Shown: positions 1-8,981, numbered from the stretch's first letter. The stretch is 64,000 nt of DNA from Halothiobacillus sp. (GCA_016278265.1 JADQCE010000001.1:372001-436000), one strand, 5' to 3'. Notes: a model not told the origin generated them from the letters alone. Translations and numbers: made by a program.

Positions 1-39
1 CAGATCGAAACCGAATTGGAGGCCGCTCATGGTGGCTGA
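1..39 (+). CDS. tmk: C-terminal end of an upstream gene, probably thymidylate kinase (partial)
   Basis: The last 12 codons of a gene that begins outside the window are seen in frame 1, ending in TGA at 37-39. The stop overlaps the holB start by 11 bp, which indicates translational coupling. The tail itself carries no diagnostic motif. The name is inferred only from the common gammaproteobacterial order tmk-holB-pilZ-tatD, which the next three genes follow. Confidence 0.5.
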   Translation, partial: QIETELEAAHGG

Positions 40-1078
40 CACGACAGACGCCAACCTGTCGGGGCTGGCCGAGCAACGGCTGATCAGCGATCCGGCCACC
101 ATCCGCAGTGCCGGCTGGCTGAACGATGCCTGGTCGCAGCTCGAGCGGATGATTGTCGGCGGGCGCCTGCCGCACGGTCTGCTGCTGCACGGGCGTCTGG
201 GCGCGCCGATGACGGCCTTGCTCCAGACACTGGCGCGCCGCCTGATCTGTGAGGCACCGGTCGATGGCTGGCCCTGCGGCGAGTGTTCCGCCTGCCGTCA
301 GGCTGAACAGGGCAGCTTCCCCGACCTGCACCGACTGGCGGATGATCCCGAGCATCGCGATATCCCGGTGGATGCCATTCGGACTTTGATCGACGGGGCG
401 TTTATCACCCGTTATGGCCGCATGCGGCTGGTGCTGATCGAGCGCATCGAACGACTCAACCGGTCGTCGGGCAATGCCCTGCTCAAGCTCCTGGAAGAAC
501 CGCCGGAGTCGATGCAGTTTCTCTGCACGGTCGAGCAGGTCGACCGGTTGCTGCCCACGATCCGCTCGCGGTTGCAGCGCATTCGCCTGCGCGAGCCACG
601 TCCCGAGGAACTAGCTGCGTGGTGGCGTCAGGCCAGTGGGTGTTCGCCCGAGCGGGCCGAGCTGCTGGCGTTCATCGACGATCCCACCCTGGTCGATGGC
701 ACCGATCCCACGTTCGACTGGCAGGCCGTCACCAGTGCCTGGGTGCGGCTGGCCGAGCAACCCCAATCGCCGCTGGCGCCGATCGCGCCGTGGCTGGCGA
801 CACCCCGGCCGGTGCTCGCCCGTTGGCTGTTACGGCTCTGGCCGGCGGTGGCACGGCGCCAGGCCGGTCTGTCCGATGTGCTTCCGGCGGCGATCGTGCC
901 GATGATCGAGCGACTTGCCCGAGCCCACGACAGCGAGCGGTGGCTGGCAGTGCAGACCCGCCTGATCCAGTTCGCCCGCGAGGCCGGGCATCCGCTGCAT
1001 CCCGAGCTGTCGGTGGAGCATCTGGCGCTCGATCTGGTCGACCCACGGCTTGCCCGCCGCCTTGAGCCTGTCGGCTAA
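29..1078 (+). CDS. holB: DNA polymerase III delta-prime subunit
   Basis: This 349-residue protein is the delta-prime subunit of the clamp loader, which opens and loads the beta sliding clamp at replication forks. The AAA+ fold is recognisable: a degenerate P-loop at about residues 54-63, a four-cysteine zinc site C74-x8-C83-x2-C86-x2-C89 with the spacing of the E. coli protein, the LLKLLEEPP segment at 151-159 and the TIRSRLQ sensor segment at about 177-183. The degenerate P-loop is expected because delta-prime does not act as the motor. The ATG at 29 overlaps the previous gene. The stop codon TAA at 1076-1078 is supplied by the left end of a dispersed repeat that separates holB from pilZ, which are normally close neighbours in one operon. 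Confidence 0.95.
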   Translation: MVADTTDANLSGLAEQRLISDPATIRSAGWLNDAWSQLERMIVGGRLPHGLLLHGRLGAPMTALLQTLARRLICEAPVDGWPCGECSACRQAEQGSFPDLHRLADDPEHRDIPVDAIRTLIDGAFITRYGRMRLVLIERIERLNRSSGNALLKLLEEPPESMQFLCTVEQVDRLLPTIRSRLQRIRLREPRPEELAAWWRQASGCSPERAELLAFIDDPTLVDGTDPTFDWQAVTSAWVRLAEQPQSPLAPIAPWLATPRPVLARWLLRLWPAVARRQAGLSDVLPAAIVPMIERLARAHDSERWLAVQTRLIQFAREAGHPLHPELSVEHLALDLVDPRLARRLEPVG

Positions 1079-1345
1079 GGAAACCCTGCACGAAACGGAT
1101 ATCGCTCTGCGCGCCGGAGCCGGGTAGATGCAAGGCGCTCGCCCGCCGTGGAAGGGTGAGTCCCTTTCCAAGGACGACAACGCAGCAGATGCCCGGCTCA
1201 CGGCGCGCCCCGCGGGGCCTGCCGATCCGCCCGTGCTCCGCGTTGCATCGTCTTGACGTGACCACCGGCACGTCGGCGACAACGCGCCTTGATCACGAAC
1301 GGCTCGACAGGCCAGAGTGACATCCGTTTCGTGCCGAGTTTCCTA
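1076..1345. repeat. Structured dispersed element, full-length copy A
   Basis: This 270-bp element has near-perfect terminal inverted repeats starting TAAGGAAAC and ending GTTTCCTAA, and it aligns end to end with the copy at 49947-50218. Paired segments seen directly are 1088-1109 with 1313-1334 (long terminal stem), 1110-1124 with 1192-1207, 1150-1156 with 1162-1169, and a right-hand domain closed by GGCCTG/CAGGCC with an inner CGCGTTG/CAACGCG stem. Differences from copy B are mostly compensated within these helices. It encodes no convincing protein. TA at both outer ends is compatible with a MITE-like insertion at TA, but a duplication cannot be separated from the repeat itself. It supplies the holB stop. 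The remaining 1346-1455, up to pilZ, holds no gene; TTCGAC at 1348 and TAGACT at 1371 with 17-bp spacing is a weak promoter candidate. Confidence 0.85.
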
Positions 1346-1455
1346 ACTTCGACCGCTCCGCGATTGCCGGTAGACTGTCTAGTAGAATTTCCGCGTTCCG
1401 ATCCGGCGTACCTGATGGCCGGGCCGATCGATACACCGTGACGAGGTAGCGTGCA

Positions 1456-1809
1456 ATGGCAGCAGGAGGCGGCCTGGGTGGAGGCATGATCCACCACAAC
1501 ATCCCGGACAAGGACACGCTTTACAAGTCCTACATGCCGTTCGTGAAGAACGGCGGGCTGTTCATTCCGGGGCATACGCAGATCCCGATGGGCAAGGAGA
1601 TCTTCCTCACTCTGACTCTGATGGGCAGCCCCGAACGGCTGGCCGTGGCCGCCAAGGTGATCTGGGTCACCCCGCAAGGGGCGCAGGGTGGCAAGGCGGC
1701 CGGGATCGGCGTGCAGTTCGGCCGCATGGACCAGGGCCGCACGCGTCAGCAGATCGAGACCTACCTCGCCGGGGCGCTGGAAAAGGAAACGCCGACCTAC
1801 ACCATGTAA
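1456..1809 (+). CDS. pilZ: Type IV pilus assembly protein PilZ
   Basis: This 117-residue cytoplasmic protein is the founding PilZ type, needed for type IV pilus assembly and twitching, where it works with the extension ATPase PilB and the FimX receptor. The core YMPFVKNGGLF, the LTLMG segment, KVIWVTPQGAQ and AGIGVQF match this subfamily. The RxxxR and D/NxSxxG c-di-GMP-binding motifs are absent, as is usual for PilZ itself. A glycine-rich N-terminus precedes the domain. A FimX-like protein is encoded in the same window at 39538-41631, consistent with a type IV pilus. The gene keeps its usual place between holB and tatD, although a repeat element now lies between it and holB. Confidence 0.93.
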   Translation: MAAGGGLGGGMIHHNIPDKDTLYKSYMPFVKNGGLFIPGHTQIPMGKEIFLTLTLMGSPERLAVAAKVIWVTPQGAQGGKAAGIGVQFGRMDQGRTRQQIETYLAGALEKETPTYTM

Positions 1810-1866
1810 AGCTTCCTAAACGCGGGCGGTCTCCCGTCCTCCCACGTCCCATTCCCTCGGAGCACC

Positions 1867-2691
1867 ATGCAACTGTTCGATTCGCATTGCCACCTCGACC
1901 GGGTGGAACTTGACGCCTTCGGCAACGATTTCGACCGCTTCATGCATACCGCCTGGCTGGAATCGGTCACGCGGATGCTGTGCGTGTCGATCAAGCCGTC
2001 GACCTGGCCGGCAATGACCGAGCTGGTCGCGCCGTATCTCGCCGCCAACCCCGAGCGGCGCGCCGAACGCCCGGAGGTGTTCCTCTCTTACGGCCTGCAC
2101 CCCACCGACGATGCCGGCGCCGTCATTCCCACCGAGGAGCTGGTGCGCGCGATTCGCGAAGACCAGCACGCCGATTCGATCGTCGCGGTGGGCGAGACCG
2201 GGTTGGACTACTTCCACTGCGAGGAAGGCGAGCGCTGGCAGCACGACCGTTTCGTCAATCACATCGAGGCGGCCAAGGCGGTGGACAAACCCGTGATCAT
2301 CCACACGCGCGGGGCACCCGGGGACACCATGGACGTGCTGGAGCGAGAGCATGCCGAGGAGTGCGGCGGGGTGATGCACTGCTTCGCCGAGGACTGGGAG
2401 ACCGCGCGCCGGGCACTGGACCTGGGGTTCTATATCTCCTTCTCCGGCATCGTCACCTTCAAGTCGGCCGCCTCGTTGCGCGAGGTGGCGAAGAAGGTGC
2501 CTGGTGACCGGATCCTGGTCGAGACCGACTCCCCCTATCTTTCGCCGGTCCCGTTCCGCGGCAAGCCCAACAACCCCATTCGCGTTCGTCACGTCGCCGA
2601 GGTGTTGGCCGATCTGCGGGGCGAGAGCCTGCCGGAAATGGCGGCCCGGGCTCACGAGAACACACGGCGCTGGCTGAAGCTGGATAACTAA
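1867..2691 (+). CDS. tatD: TatD-family metal-dependent hydrolase (DNase)
   Basis: This 274-residue TIM-barrel hydrolase belongs to the TatD/YcfH family, which removes 3-prime nucleotides from DNA and RNA using divalent metal. Metal ligands are visible: HCHLD near the N-terminus (H7, H9), GETGLDYF with the bridging Glu, histidines in VIIHTRG and MHCFAE, and Asp in VETDSPYLSP, followed by the family hallmark PFRGKPNNP. Length fits the family. GGAG lies just upstream of the ATG. The gene ends the holB-pilZ-tatD run and is closed by a strong hairpin shared with convergent mltD. Which TatD paralogue this is cannot be decided from sequence alone. Confidence 0.9.
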   Translation: MQLFDSHCHLDRVELDAFGNDFDRFMHTAWLESVTRMLCVSIKPSTWPAMTELVAPYLAANPERRAERPEVFLSYGLHPTDDAGAVIPTEELVRAIREDQHADSIVAVGETGLDYFHCEEGERWQHDRFVNHIEAAKAVDKPVIIHTRGAPGDTMDVLEREHAEECGGVMHCFAEDWETARRALDLGFYISFSGIVTFKSAASLREVAKKVPGDRILVETDSPYLSPVPFRGKPNNPIRVRHVAEVLADLRGESLPEMAARAHENTRRWLKLDN

Positions 2692-2722
2692 GCGGCGGTC
2701 GTCGTTAGATTGACTGCCAATG

Positions 2723-2748
2723 AAAAAGGGGCCCGACGGGCCCCTTTT
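2723..2748. terminator. Bidirectional intrinsic terminator between tatD and mltD
   Basis: A perfect GGGGCCC/GGGCCCC stem with a short GAC-centred loop is preceded by AAAAA and followed by TTTT, so it can end transcription from both convergent genes. Confidence 0.85.
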
Positions 2749-2776
2749 CGCGTCCGGAAAGTCCGCTCACGGATGC

Positions 2777-4324
2777 TCAGTTGCTGGCGACCAACAGCTC
2801 CTGCCCGGGCTTGATGGCGGCATCCGGGCCGATGCGATTGAGCGCGGTGAGCTCGGCGACCGTGGTGGAGAACCGCTGCGCGAGCTGCCAGAGCGTATCA
2901 CCCGCCTGGACCACGTATTTCGAGGGGGCATCGCCGCTGCCACTGGCGACCTTGGCGCCGACGATCACCTTGTCGCCCGGGCGCAGCACCGGGTTGTCGC
3001 CGTAGGCGTTCATGCGTCGCAGTTCGGCGAGCTTGACGTCATGCTGGCGCGAGATGGCCCAGAGCGACTCGCCCGGCTGGACGGTGTGGGTGCGGGCATT
3101 GCCCGAGGCGATCGCGCGGTCCACGCGTCCCGTGGGGACGAGGATCTCTTGTCCGGGGCGGGCGACGGCCGACTGGCGGCGATTGATCGCCAGCAGTTCG
3201 TCGACCGAGCTGCCGTAGCGCTGCGCGACCCGATAGAAGCTGTCGCCACGCACGAAGGTATAGCGCTGCCAGTCCTCGGCGGCGGTGGCCGCGGAATTGA
3301 GCGTCTCGACGTCGAAACGCCCGCGTGCCTCGCGCGGCACCAGCAGTTGCCGCGGCGTGTCACCAGTGATCGACCGCCCGAAGCCGGGGTTGAGGCGGTA
3401 GAGCTCGTCGTGGTCCATCCCGGTCATGTCGGCGAGCTTGACCAGGCTGACGGAGCGTTCCAGTTCCACCTGTGCCAGGGCCGGTTGGTTCTCGATCGCG
3501 TGCGGGGTGAACCCGTATTTCGCGGGCTGGGAGAAAATCTTGACCAGGGCGAACAGGCGGGCCGGGTAGTCCTGGGTCTCCTGGCGAATCTGCTTGAGGC
3601 TCCAGAAATCCGTGGGCCGGCCGCGCTGCTCGTTTTGTCGAATGGCGTTGAGCAGGGTGCCCTGGCCACCGTTGTAGGCCGCGATCACCGTGGGCCAGTC
3701 ATCGTCGAACAAGCCACGCAATTGGCTGAAATAGGTCACGGCCGCGTCGGTGGAGGCCTCGATGTCCCGTCGGCCGTCGTAGAACGCGTCACGCTCCAGG
3801 CCAAAGTAGGTGCCGGTGGAGGGGATGAACTGCCAGATGCCCGCCGCCGAGCTCGACGACAGGGCCTGCGGGAGGTAGGCGCTCTCCACGATCGGCAGCA
3901 GGGTCAGCTCCAGTGGCAGGTTGGCCGCCTCCAGCTTCTCCACGATCATGTAGAGATAGGGTTCGGCACGTTCGCTGACCTCCCGCAGGTACTCCGGGTG
4001 GCGGGCGTAACGACGGATCTCCGCATCGACGCGGGCGTTGTCCGGTACCGGCAGGGTGAAACGATTGGCGACCGCGCCCCAGAGATCATGTTCGTGGTCC
4101 GTGGCCTGTGGCTCGTCACCGTCCTGGCGGCTGATCGCCGGCAGGGTGGAGAAGCCCGGCTGGCTACTTCCCTGCTCGTCGGCGCCTTGCCGGTCGGCCG
4201 GCGGTACCAGTCCGGCACAGCCATGCAGCAGCAGGACGGTCACGGGCAGGAGTAGGCCGCGCAGCAGTCTCGACGACACGGCGAGGCGCCGAGAGGAAAC
4301 CAGGTGAGTCGACAGTGTAGGCAT
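2777..4324 (-). CDS. mltD: Membrane-bound lytic murein transglycosylase D with three LysM domains
   Basis: This 515-residue protein cleaves the glycan strands of peptidoglycan, forming 1,6-anhydromuramyl ends, in the periplasm. The N-terminus has basic residues, a hydrophobic stretch and a lipobox LLHGC with Cys36, so it should be an outer-membrane lipoprotein. The SLT domain follows, with catalytic Glu147 in VESAY and the AAGIWQFIP segment. Three LysM peptidoglycan-binding repeats occupy roughly residues 345-390, 415-460 and 470-515, one more than in E. coli MltD. Gene gloB lies 44 bp upstream on the same strand, the mltD-gloB arrangement common in gammaproteobacteria. Confidence 0.94.
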   Translation of the reverse strand: MPTLSTHLVSSRRLAVSSRLLRGLLLPVTVLLLHGCAGLVPPADRQGADEQGSSQPGFSTLPAISRQDGDEPQATDHEHDLWGAVANRFTLPVPDNARVDAEIRRYARHPEYLREVSERAEPYLYMIVEKLEAANLPLELTLLPIVESAYLPQALSSSSAAGIWQFIPSTGTYFGLERDAFYDGRRDIEASTDAAVTYFSQLRGLFDDDWPTVIAAYNGGQGTLLNAIRQNEQRGRPTDFWSLKQIRQETQDYPARLFALVKIFSQPAKYGFTPHAIENQPALAQVELERSVSLVKLADMTGMDHDELYRLNPGFGRSITGDTPRQLLVPREARGRFDVETLNSAATAAEDWQRYTFVRGDSFYRVAQRYGSSVDELLAINRRQSAVARPGQEILVPTGRVDRAIASGNARTHTVQPGESLWAISRQHDVKLAELRRMNAYGDNPVLRPGDKVIVGAKVASGSGDAPSKYVVQAGDTLWQLAQRFSTTVAELTALNRIGPDAAIKPGQELLVASN

Positions 4325-4368
4325 GGTGTCGTTTGGCTATCCGCGGTTGGTGGCCAGTTTTTGGGAAG

Positions 4369-5178
4369 TCACAGACGCGTCAGGCCGTCAAAGTCGTCCT
4401 TCCAGTGGCGTAGCTGAGCGAACGCCTCGATGTCGTCCTCGATGCGCTCGCCGACGTAGGCCTCGATTGCCTTGCGCAGGGCCGGCACGCGGACGCGCAG
4501 GAACGGGTTGGTGCGTTTCTCAAGGTCCATCGAGGCGCTGGCCGTCGGTTCGCCATTCGATCGTTTGGCCGCCACCTCGCGTACCCGGGCGGCGATGTCG
4601 GGGTTGTCGGGTTCGGCATGCGCGGCGAAGCGCAGGCTGTCGGTGGTGTATTCGTGGCCGCAATAGATGGTCGCCTCCGGCCCGATCTCGTCACCAAGGG
4701 TGGCCAGCCGGTCGAGCGAGCGCAGCATCTGCGCCGCCGTGCCCTCGAACAGGCGTCCGCAACCGCCGGTGAACAACGTGTCGCCGCAGAAGATGGCCTG
4801 CCCAGTGACGTAACTCAGGTGATCTTGGGTGTGGCCGGGGGTGGCGGTGACCGCGAACTCGCCCACGCCGGGAACGCTGAACCGATCCCCTTCGCCCACA
4901 ACCGCCTCGACACCCACGCGTCGGCAACTGTCGGGGCCGTAGACCGTCATGGGAAAGCGCTGGTTCAGCTCGGCCAGACCCTGGACGTGGTCGCCATGGT
5001 GGTGCGTGATCAGCGTGGCCACGGGCTTGAGCCCGCGCGCCTCGATGGCATCGATCACCGGGCCGGCATCACCGGCATCGACGATCACCGTGGCGCGGTC
5101 ATCCCCCTCGATCAGCCAGACGTAGTTGTCCGAGAGGACGGGAATGCAATGGATGGTCGGCGCGGTTACAGTGCTCAT
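4369..5178 (-). CDS. gloB: Hydroxyacylglutathione hydrolase (glyoxalase II)
   Basis: This 269-residue enzyme hydrolyses S-lactoylglutathione to lactate and glutathione, the second step of methylglyoxal detoxification. It has the metallo-beta-lactamase fold with the dinuclear metal motif THHHGDH at 58-64, GHTQDHLSY, the bridging Asp in GDTLF and the late histidine in CGHEYT. The C-terminal extension with KRTNPFLR and the RxRRxK-like glutathione-binding region is typical of true GloB. It is divergent from comEC, leaving a 64-bp gap, and probably transcribed with mltD. Confidence 0.94.
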   Translation of the reverse strand: MSTVTAPTIHCIPVLSDNYVWLIEGDDRATVIVDAGDAGPVIDAIEARGLKPVATLITHHHGDHVQGLAELNQRFPMTVYGPDSCRRVGVEAVVGEGDRFSVPGVGEFAVTATPGHTQDHLSYVTGQAIFCGDTLFTGGCGRLFEGTAAQMLRSLDRLATLGDEIGPEATIYCGHEYTTDSLRFAAHAEPDNPDIAARVREVAAKRSNGEPTASASMDLEKRTNPFLRVRVPALRKAIEAYVGERIEDDIEAFAQLRHWKDDFDGLTRL

Positions 5179-5242
5179 GGCGGCATCTTAACGTAGTCGG
5201 ACTGGGGCAAGGAATGCCCGTGTGCCGAATGCGTATTGAGCG

Positions 5243-7762
5243 ATGGATCACCGCCCCTTATGGTACGTCGGCAGGGACGCGACAACGATGGACAGGGACG
5301 TCATTTCGCCGGGAGAGGGCTCGGCGTTCGGGGGAGCATGCGCACGCTCATCGCGGCGGCGTTTGGCCGCTCGCTGGCTGTTGCTGGCCTGGGCCGGCGC
5401 GGCGCTGTTGGCCTGGTTCATGCCGTGGCCGGTGCTGGTCGGCTCGGGGCTGGCCGCCGTGGGGAGCCCCGGGTACGGGGTTCTTGTGTTCGGTCTTGGC
5501 CTGCTGGCGCTGATCGCGTGGCGGCAGGGTCCCTCGGGCAGGGCCCTGCTGGCAATCGCCTTGGCCGGCGCGCTGCATACCCTGGTGCCGGTGGCGTCCC
5601 TCGTCGATCAAACGCCCGTGTTCGGCGATCGGGTGGATTGCCAGCTCAAGGGGGCGGTGGTCGGTCTGGTCGATGATCGGGCCGATCGCCGTCGTTTTAC
5701 CTTCGCGGTGCACGCCGCCCGCGCGGCACATCCGGATGACGGAGTCGCTAGCCGGGTTTGCCAGCAATTGCTTCCGAGCGGGCGCCTCGAGCTCAGCGAT
5801 TACACCCCGCCTGCCGAACGGGTCGAACTGGTTGCCGGCGTCACCTATGATCTCACCGCGCGCCTCAAGCCCCTGCGCGGTCACGCCAATCCCGGGGGAT
5901 TCGATTACCGCCGCTACCTGTTTCGTCACCAGATACTCGCCACGGGCTACCTGCGCGATCGCCAGCCGATAGAGCTCGGCAGGGCGGCTGGCTGGCGGGC
6001 GCAGATCGATCGTTGGCGGGATGCTGCACGCTCCCGGTTGCAGGAGTCCCTCGCGGTTGCGGAGACACGCACCGCAGGCGGACCGTTGTCGGCCGGGGCG
6101 GCGTTGCTCCACGGGCTGGCGCTGGGTGATCGCGGCGAGTTGAGCGACCGGCAATGGGAATGGCTGCTGGCCACCGGCACCAATCATCTGCTCGCGATCT
6201 CGGGGTTGCACGTCGGCATGGTGGCGGCACTCGCGTCCTGGCTGGTACGTGTCGGGTGGGGTCGGTTACCGATCAGCCGGGGCTGGCCGGCCCAGCGAGT
6301 GGCCGCCCTGGCGGCGGTGCTTGCCGCCTGGAGCTACGCGTTGATCGCCGGATTGTCGATTCCCACCCTGCGGGCGGCGCTGATGCTGACGATCCTGTTG
6401 CTCGGGGTGCTGATGCAGCGCCGGTGGCGGCTGCTCGATCTGTGGCTGATCGCCTTCGTGCTGGTGATGGTGATCGATCCATTCGCCCCGCTGGACATGG
6501 GGTTCTGGCTCTCGTTTGCCGCCGTGCTTCTGATCATCGTGATGATTCGCGGTCGCGATAAGCTCTGGCGGCCCTGGGAACTGCTGCGGCTGCAATGGCT
6601 GCTGACGCTCGGATTGCTGCCCCTGACCTGGGGGCTGTTCGACCGGGTCGCCTTTGCCTCGTTGCCGGCGAACCTCCTGGCCGTGCCGTTGGTCTCGATG
6701 CTGATTACGCCCCTGGCACTGCTCACCCTGTTTCTCGCGACCATCAGTCCCGCGGCGGCGGCTTGGCCCGCCTGGCTGATCGATGGTCTGGGGGAGGGGC
6801 TGTTTGCGGTGCTGGGTTGGCTGGTGGCGGTTTTTCCGGATTCCAATCACGCACCGCCCGGTCCCCTCGCGCTGCTCCTGTTTGCCTTCGGTGTGCTCTG
6901 GCTGGGATTGCCGCGGCGGTTTCCGGGTCGGGGGTTGGCAGTCCTGTTGTTGCTCCCGGCGTTGCTGGTGGGGTCATCGCGGCCCGCGCCCGGGCAGTTC
7001 GAGGCCGTGGTGCTGGACGTGGGGCAGGGCGCGGCCGTGCTGTTGCGGACCGCTCGCCACGACGTGTTGTATGACGCCGGGCCTCGGCATGGACGCTTCG
7101 ATACCGGCGAGGCGATCGTGCTGCCGGCCCTGCGAGCGCTGGATGTCTCGCACCTCGACCGGATCGTGATCAGCCATGCCGCCATGGATCACGCCGGCGG
7201 ACTCGCCTCGATCCGGCAGGCCTTTCCGCAGGCCGCGGTTGTCGGCCTGACGGAGGGCCAATTCGGTATCAGCGGGCAGGGTATGCCGTGCCGGCACGGT
7301 ACGGAGTGGCTGCTCGACGGGGTGCGGTTTGCGCTGCTGCGCGCCCCACGCGGCTCCGCCAACGATCGCTCTTGCGTGCTGCGCGTGGCGGGGCAGTCGG
7401 AGAGCCTTCTTTTGACCGGTGACATCGAGGCGGCCGCGGAGCACTGGCTGCTGCGGCATGCCCGCTTGGATGCCACGACCGTGCTGGTGCCGCATCACGG
7501 TTCGTCCAGTTCCTCGACTGCTGCCTTTATCGAGGCCACCGGCGCCCGGGGGGCGCTGGTCAGTGCCGGCTTTCTCAATCGCTGGGGGCACCCTCGAGAG
7601 CCGGTCTCGGCTCGTTGGCAGGCGGCGGGCGCCACGGTCTGGCGCACGGACCGAGATGGCGCGTTGTGGCTCGAGCGTGGTCGCGTGCATGCCGAGCGTT
7701 CCGGGCTGTGGCCGTTTGCCTGGCGTCGTTCTGCCTGGGTGCGTCCGCTCGTGGAGCCCTGA
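5243..7762 (+). CDS. comEC: DNA internalization protein ComEC/Rec2
   Basis: This 839-residue inner-membrane protein forms the channel through which single-stranded DNA enters during natural transformation. After an N-terminal hydrophobic pair of helices it has a soluble OB-like region (about 110-240), the Competence domain with multiple membrane helices, including LATGTNHLLAISGLHVGM, and a C-terminal metallo-beta-lactamase domain from about residue 590 (LDVGQGAAVLL, LVPHHGSSSS). In the domain's metal motif, usually SHxDxDHxGG, the sequence reads SHAAMDHAGG, so the first Asp is replaced by Ala. The start at 5243 is uncertain; an in-frame ATG at 5288 is an alternative. A type IV pilus, suggested by pilZ and the FimX-like gene, would supply the uptake machinery. 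Confidence 0.9.
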   Translation: MDHRPLWYVGRDATTMDRDVISPGEGSAFGGACARSSRRRLAARWLLLAWAGAALLAWFMPWPVLVGSGLAAVGSPGYGVLVFGLGLLALIAWRQGPSGRALLAIALAGALHTLVPVASLVDQTPVFGDRVDCQLKGAVVGLVDDRADRRRFTFAVHAARAAHPDDGVASRVCQQLLPSGRLELSDYTPPAERVELVAGVTYDLTARLKPLRGHANPGGFDYRRYLFRHQILATGYLRDRQPIELGRAAGWRAQIDRWRDAARSRLQESLAVAETRTAGGPLSAGAALLHGLALGDRGELSDRQWEWLLATGTNHLLAISGLHVGMVAALASWLVRVGWGRLPISRGWPAQRVAALAAVLAAWSYALIAGLSIPTLRAALMLTILLLGVLMQRRWRLLDLWLIAFVLVMVIDPFAPLDMGFWLSFAAVLLIIVMIRGRDKLWRPWELLRLQWLLTLGLLPLTWGLFDRVAFASLPANLLAVPLVSMLITPLALLTLFLATISPAAAAWPAWLIDGLGEGLFAVLGWLVAVFPDSNHAPPGPLALLLFAFGVLWLGLPRRFPGRGLAVLLLLPALLVGSSRPAPGQFEAVVLDVGQGAAVLLRTARHDVLYDAGPRHGRFDTGEAIVLPALRALDVSHLDRIVISHAAMDHAGGLASIRQAFPQAAVVGLTEGQFGISGQGMPCRHGTEWLLDGVRFALLRAPRGSANDRSCVLRVAGQSESLLLTGDIEAAAEHWLLRHARLDATTVLVPHHGSSSSSTAAFIEATGARGALVSAGFLNRWGHPREPVSARWQAAGATVWRTDRDGALWLERGRVHAERSGLWPFAWRRSAWVRPLVEP

Positions 7763-8013
7763 TCGATCTGCAGTCGGCTTGCCCGGCACCCGGGCGTCTC
7801 GGCGAAGGAGCGTGGCCTGTGGCGGGTTGATGGCATGACTTCTGCTACCCTTCCTATCTAAGGGACACTCCCCTGACGCACCCTGGATACAGAGGGCGTT
7901 GTTCGGATAACCACACCATCGACGTGGCAAATCCACGTACAGTGAGCGGCTAAGGCCAGGGAATTGGCTCAACGGGCAGGGATGCACGGCCCGAGAAATA
8001 AGACCGGCCTCTG

Positions 8014-8454
8014 ATGAAATCGACCAGCCTGTATTCCGAGGACCAGATCCGCGCCGCCGAGCAATACCTCAAGGAGGTAGGCGCCGAGGACATGAGCCTC
8101 GACAACCGCAATGGCCGCAATGGCCAGCCGGAGTCGGTGCGTGCACTGAATCCAGACGAGCGCGGTATTCGCATTCTCGAGGGTGTGTATCTCGACTTCT
8201 TCGCCAAGGATCGCCTGGCCCTGATTGTGCCGCGCTACGCCCAGCAATTGCCGCTGAGCTGGGCCAAGGAAGGCATGCGCCTGGTGGTCATGCGTCGCTA
8301 CGCCGACGAGCAGCTAGGCATCCGCCAGATCCTCGAAGGGCTGGTCGTCAAGACCACCGAGGCGCGACGCGACGACGATCCCAATCAGGCGCTGGTCCTG
8401 ATCATGCACATCAATCGACAGCGCGAGTTCGAACCGGGAGAGAATCCGGGGTGA
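8014..8454 (+). CDS. Conserved-looking protein of unknown function, 146 residues
   Basis: I do not recognise this protein. It is acidic overall, with no signal peptide, no membrane helix and no metal motif. The N-terminal half (YSEDQIRAAEQYLKEVGAED) looks helical; the middle contains a hydrophobic beta-rich stretch (RLALIVPRYAQQLPLSWA, RLVVMRRYADEQLG); the end alternates LVLIMHIN. Codon use and GC content match the neighbours, so it is probably real. There is no strong ribosome-binding site at the ATG. The 251 bp between comEC and this gene hold no other gene and no promoter that I can support. Confidence 0.7.
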   Translation: MKSTSLYSEDQIRAAEQYLKEVGAEDMSLDNRNGRNGQPESVRALNPDERGIRILEGVYLDFFAKDRLALIVPRYAQQLPLSWAKEGMRLVVMRRYADEQLGIRQILEGLVVKTTEARRDDDPNQALVLIMHINRQREFEPGENPG

Positions 8455-8612
8455 TCCATGGCGGCCGCCTCCATACCCGGGCGGTATCGCCTCGATTCCT
8501 GACTTGTTAATTCCATCCCTCTGGCCTATCTGTGAGTTTGGGGCTCTCGTTGATCGAGCGGTCACGGGTCGTGAGCCGTGGGCGGGACCCAGCACAGAGC
8601 GGAGGGATCGCC

Positions 8613-8954
8613 ATGAGCAGCCGGAATGACCTGATCGACAAGTACGCACAAGAGATCCAGGAGAAATGCGGCGAGTCGCCGGATCGCGACCTGCTGGGGC
8701 GCGTCGTCGCCGGTTTGGGGCCGGCGGTATACAACGCCGATGCCTCGGTCGTCGCGGCGAGTGATCCGAACGAGGTCGAAAGCATCAAGAAGAACTTCCT
8801 GGTCAAGAAGCTGGGGCTGACCGATGGGCCCGATCTGGACGCGGCGCTCGACAAGGTGTTCGATCAGTACGGCCGGTCCAATCGGCACAAGTACCGGGCG
8901 GTGATCTACTACCTGCTAACCCGGCATTTCGGCCGCGATGCCGCCTACCCCTGA
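8613..8954 (+). CDS. DUF2853 family protein
   Basis: This 113-residue small cytoplasmic protein belongs to the DUF2853 family, recognised by an N-terminal helix with DLIDKYAQ, the segment LGPAVYNADASVVAASDP, the motif NFLVKKLGL, and the C-terminal YGRSNRHKYRAVIYYLL. The function of the family is unknown. An earlier in-frame start at 8532 exists, but AGCGGAGGG is well placed before the ATG at 8613 and homologues start there. It stands alone, closed by a terminator shared with convergent ectC. Confidence 0.85.
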   Translation: MSSRNDLIDKYAQEIQEKCGESPDRDLLGRVVAGLGPAVYNADASVVAASDPNEVESIKKNFLVKKLGLTDGPDLDAALDKVFDQYGRSNRHKYRAVIYYLLTRHFGRDAAYP

Positions 8955-8981
8955 GCCTGCGGCCATAGGCCCGGCAAAAGG

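Noticed and set aside
1198-1677. Minus-strand frame across the dispersed element and pilZ
   Set aside because: It covers the element's palindromes and the antisense of pilZ; copy B lacks an equivalent frame, so the element is not protein-coding.
2720-4255. Long plus-strand open frame of 511 codons
   Set aside because: It is the antisense of mltD, whose lipobox, SLT and LysM motifs are unambiguous.
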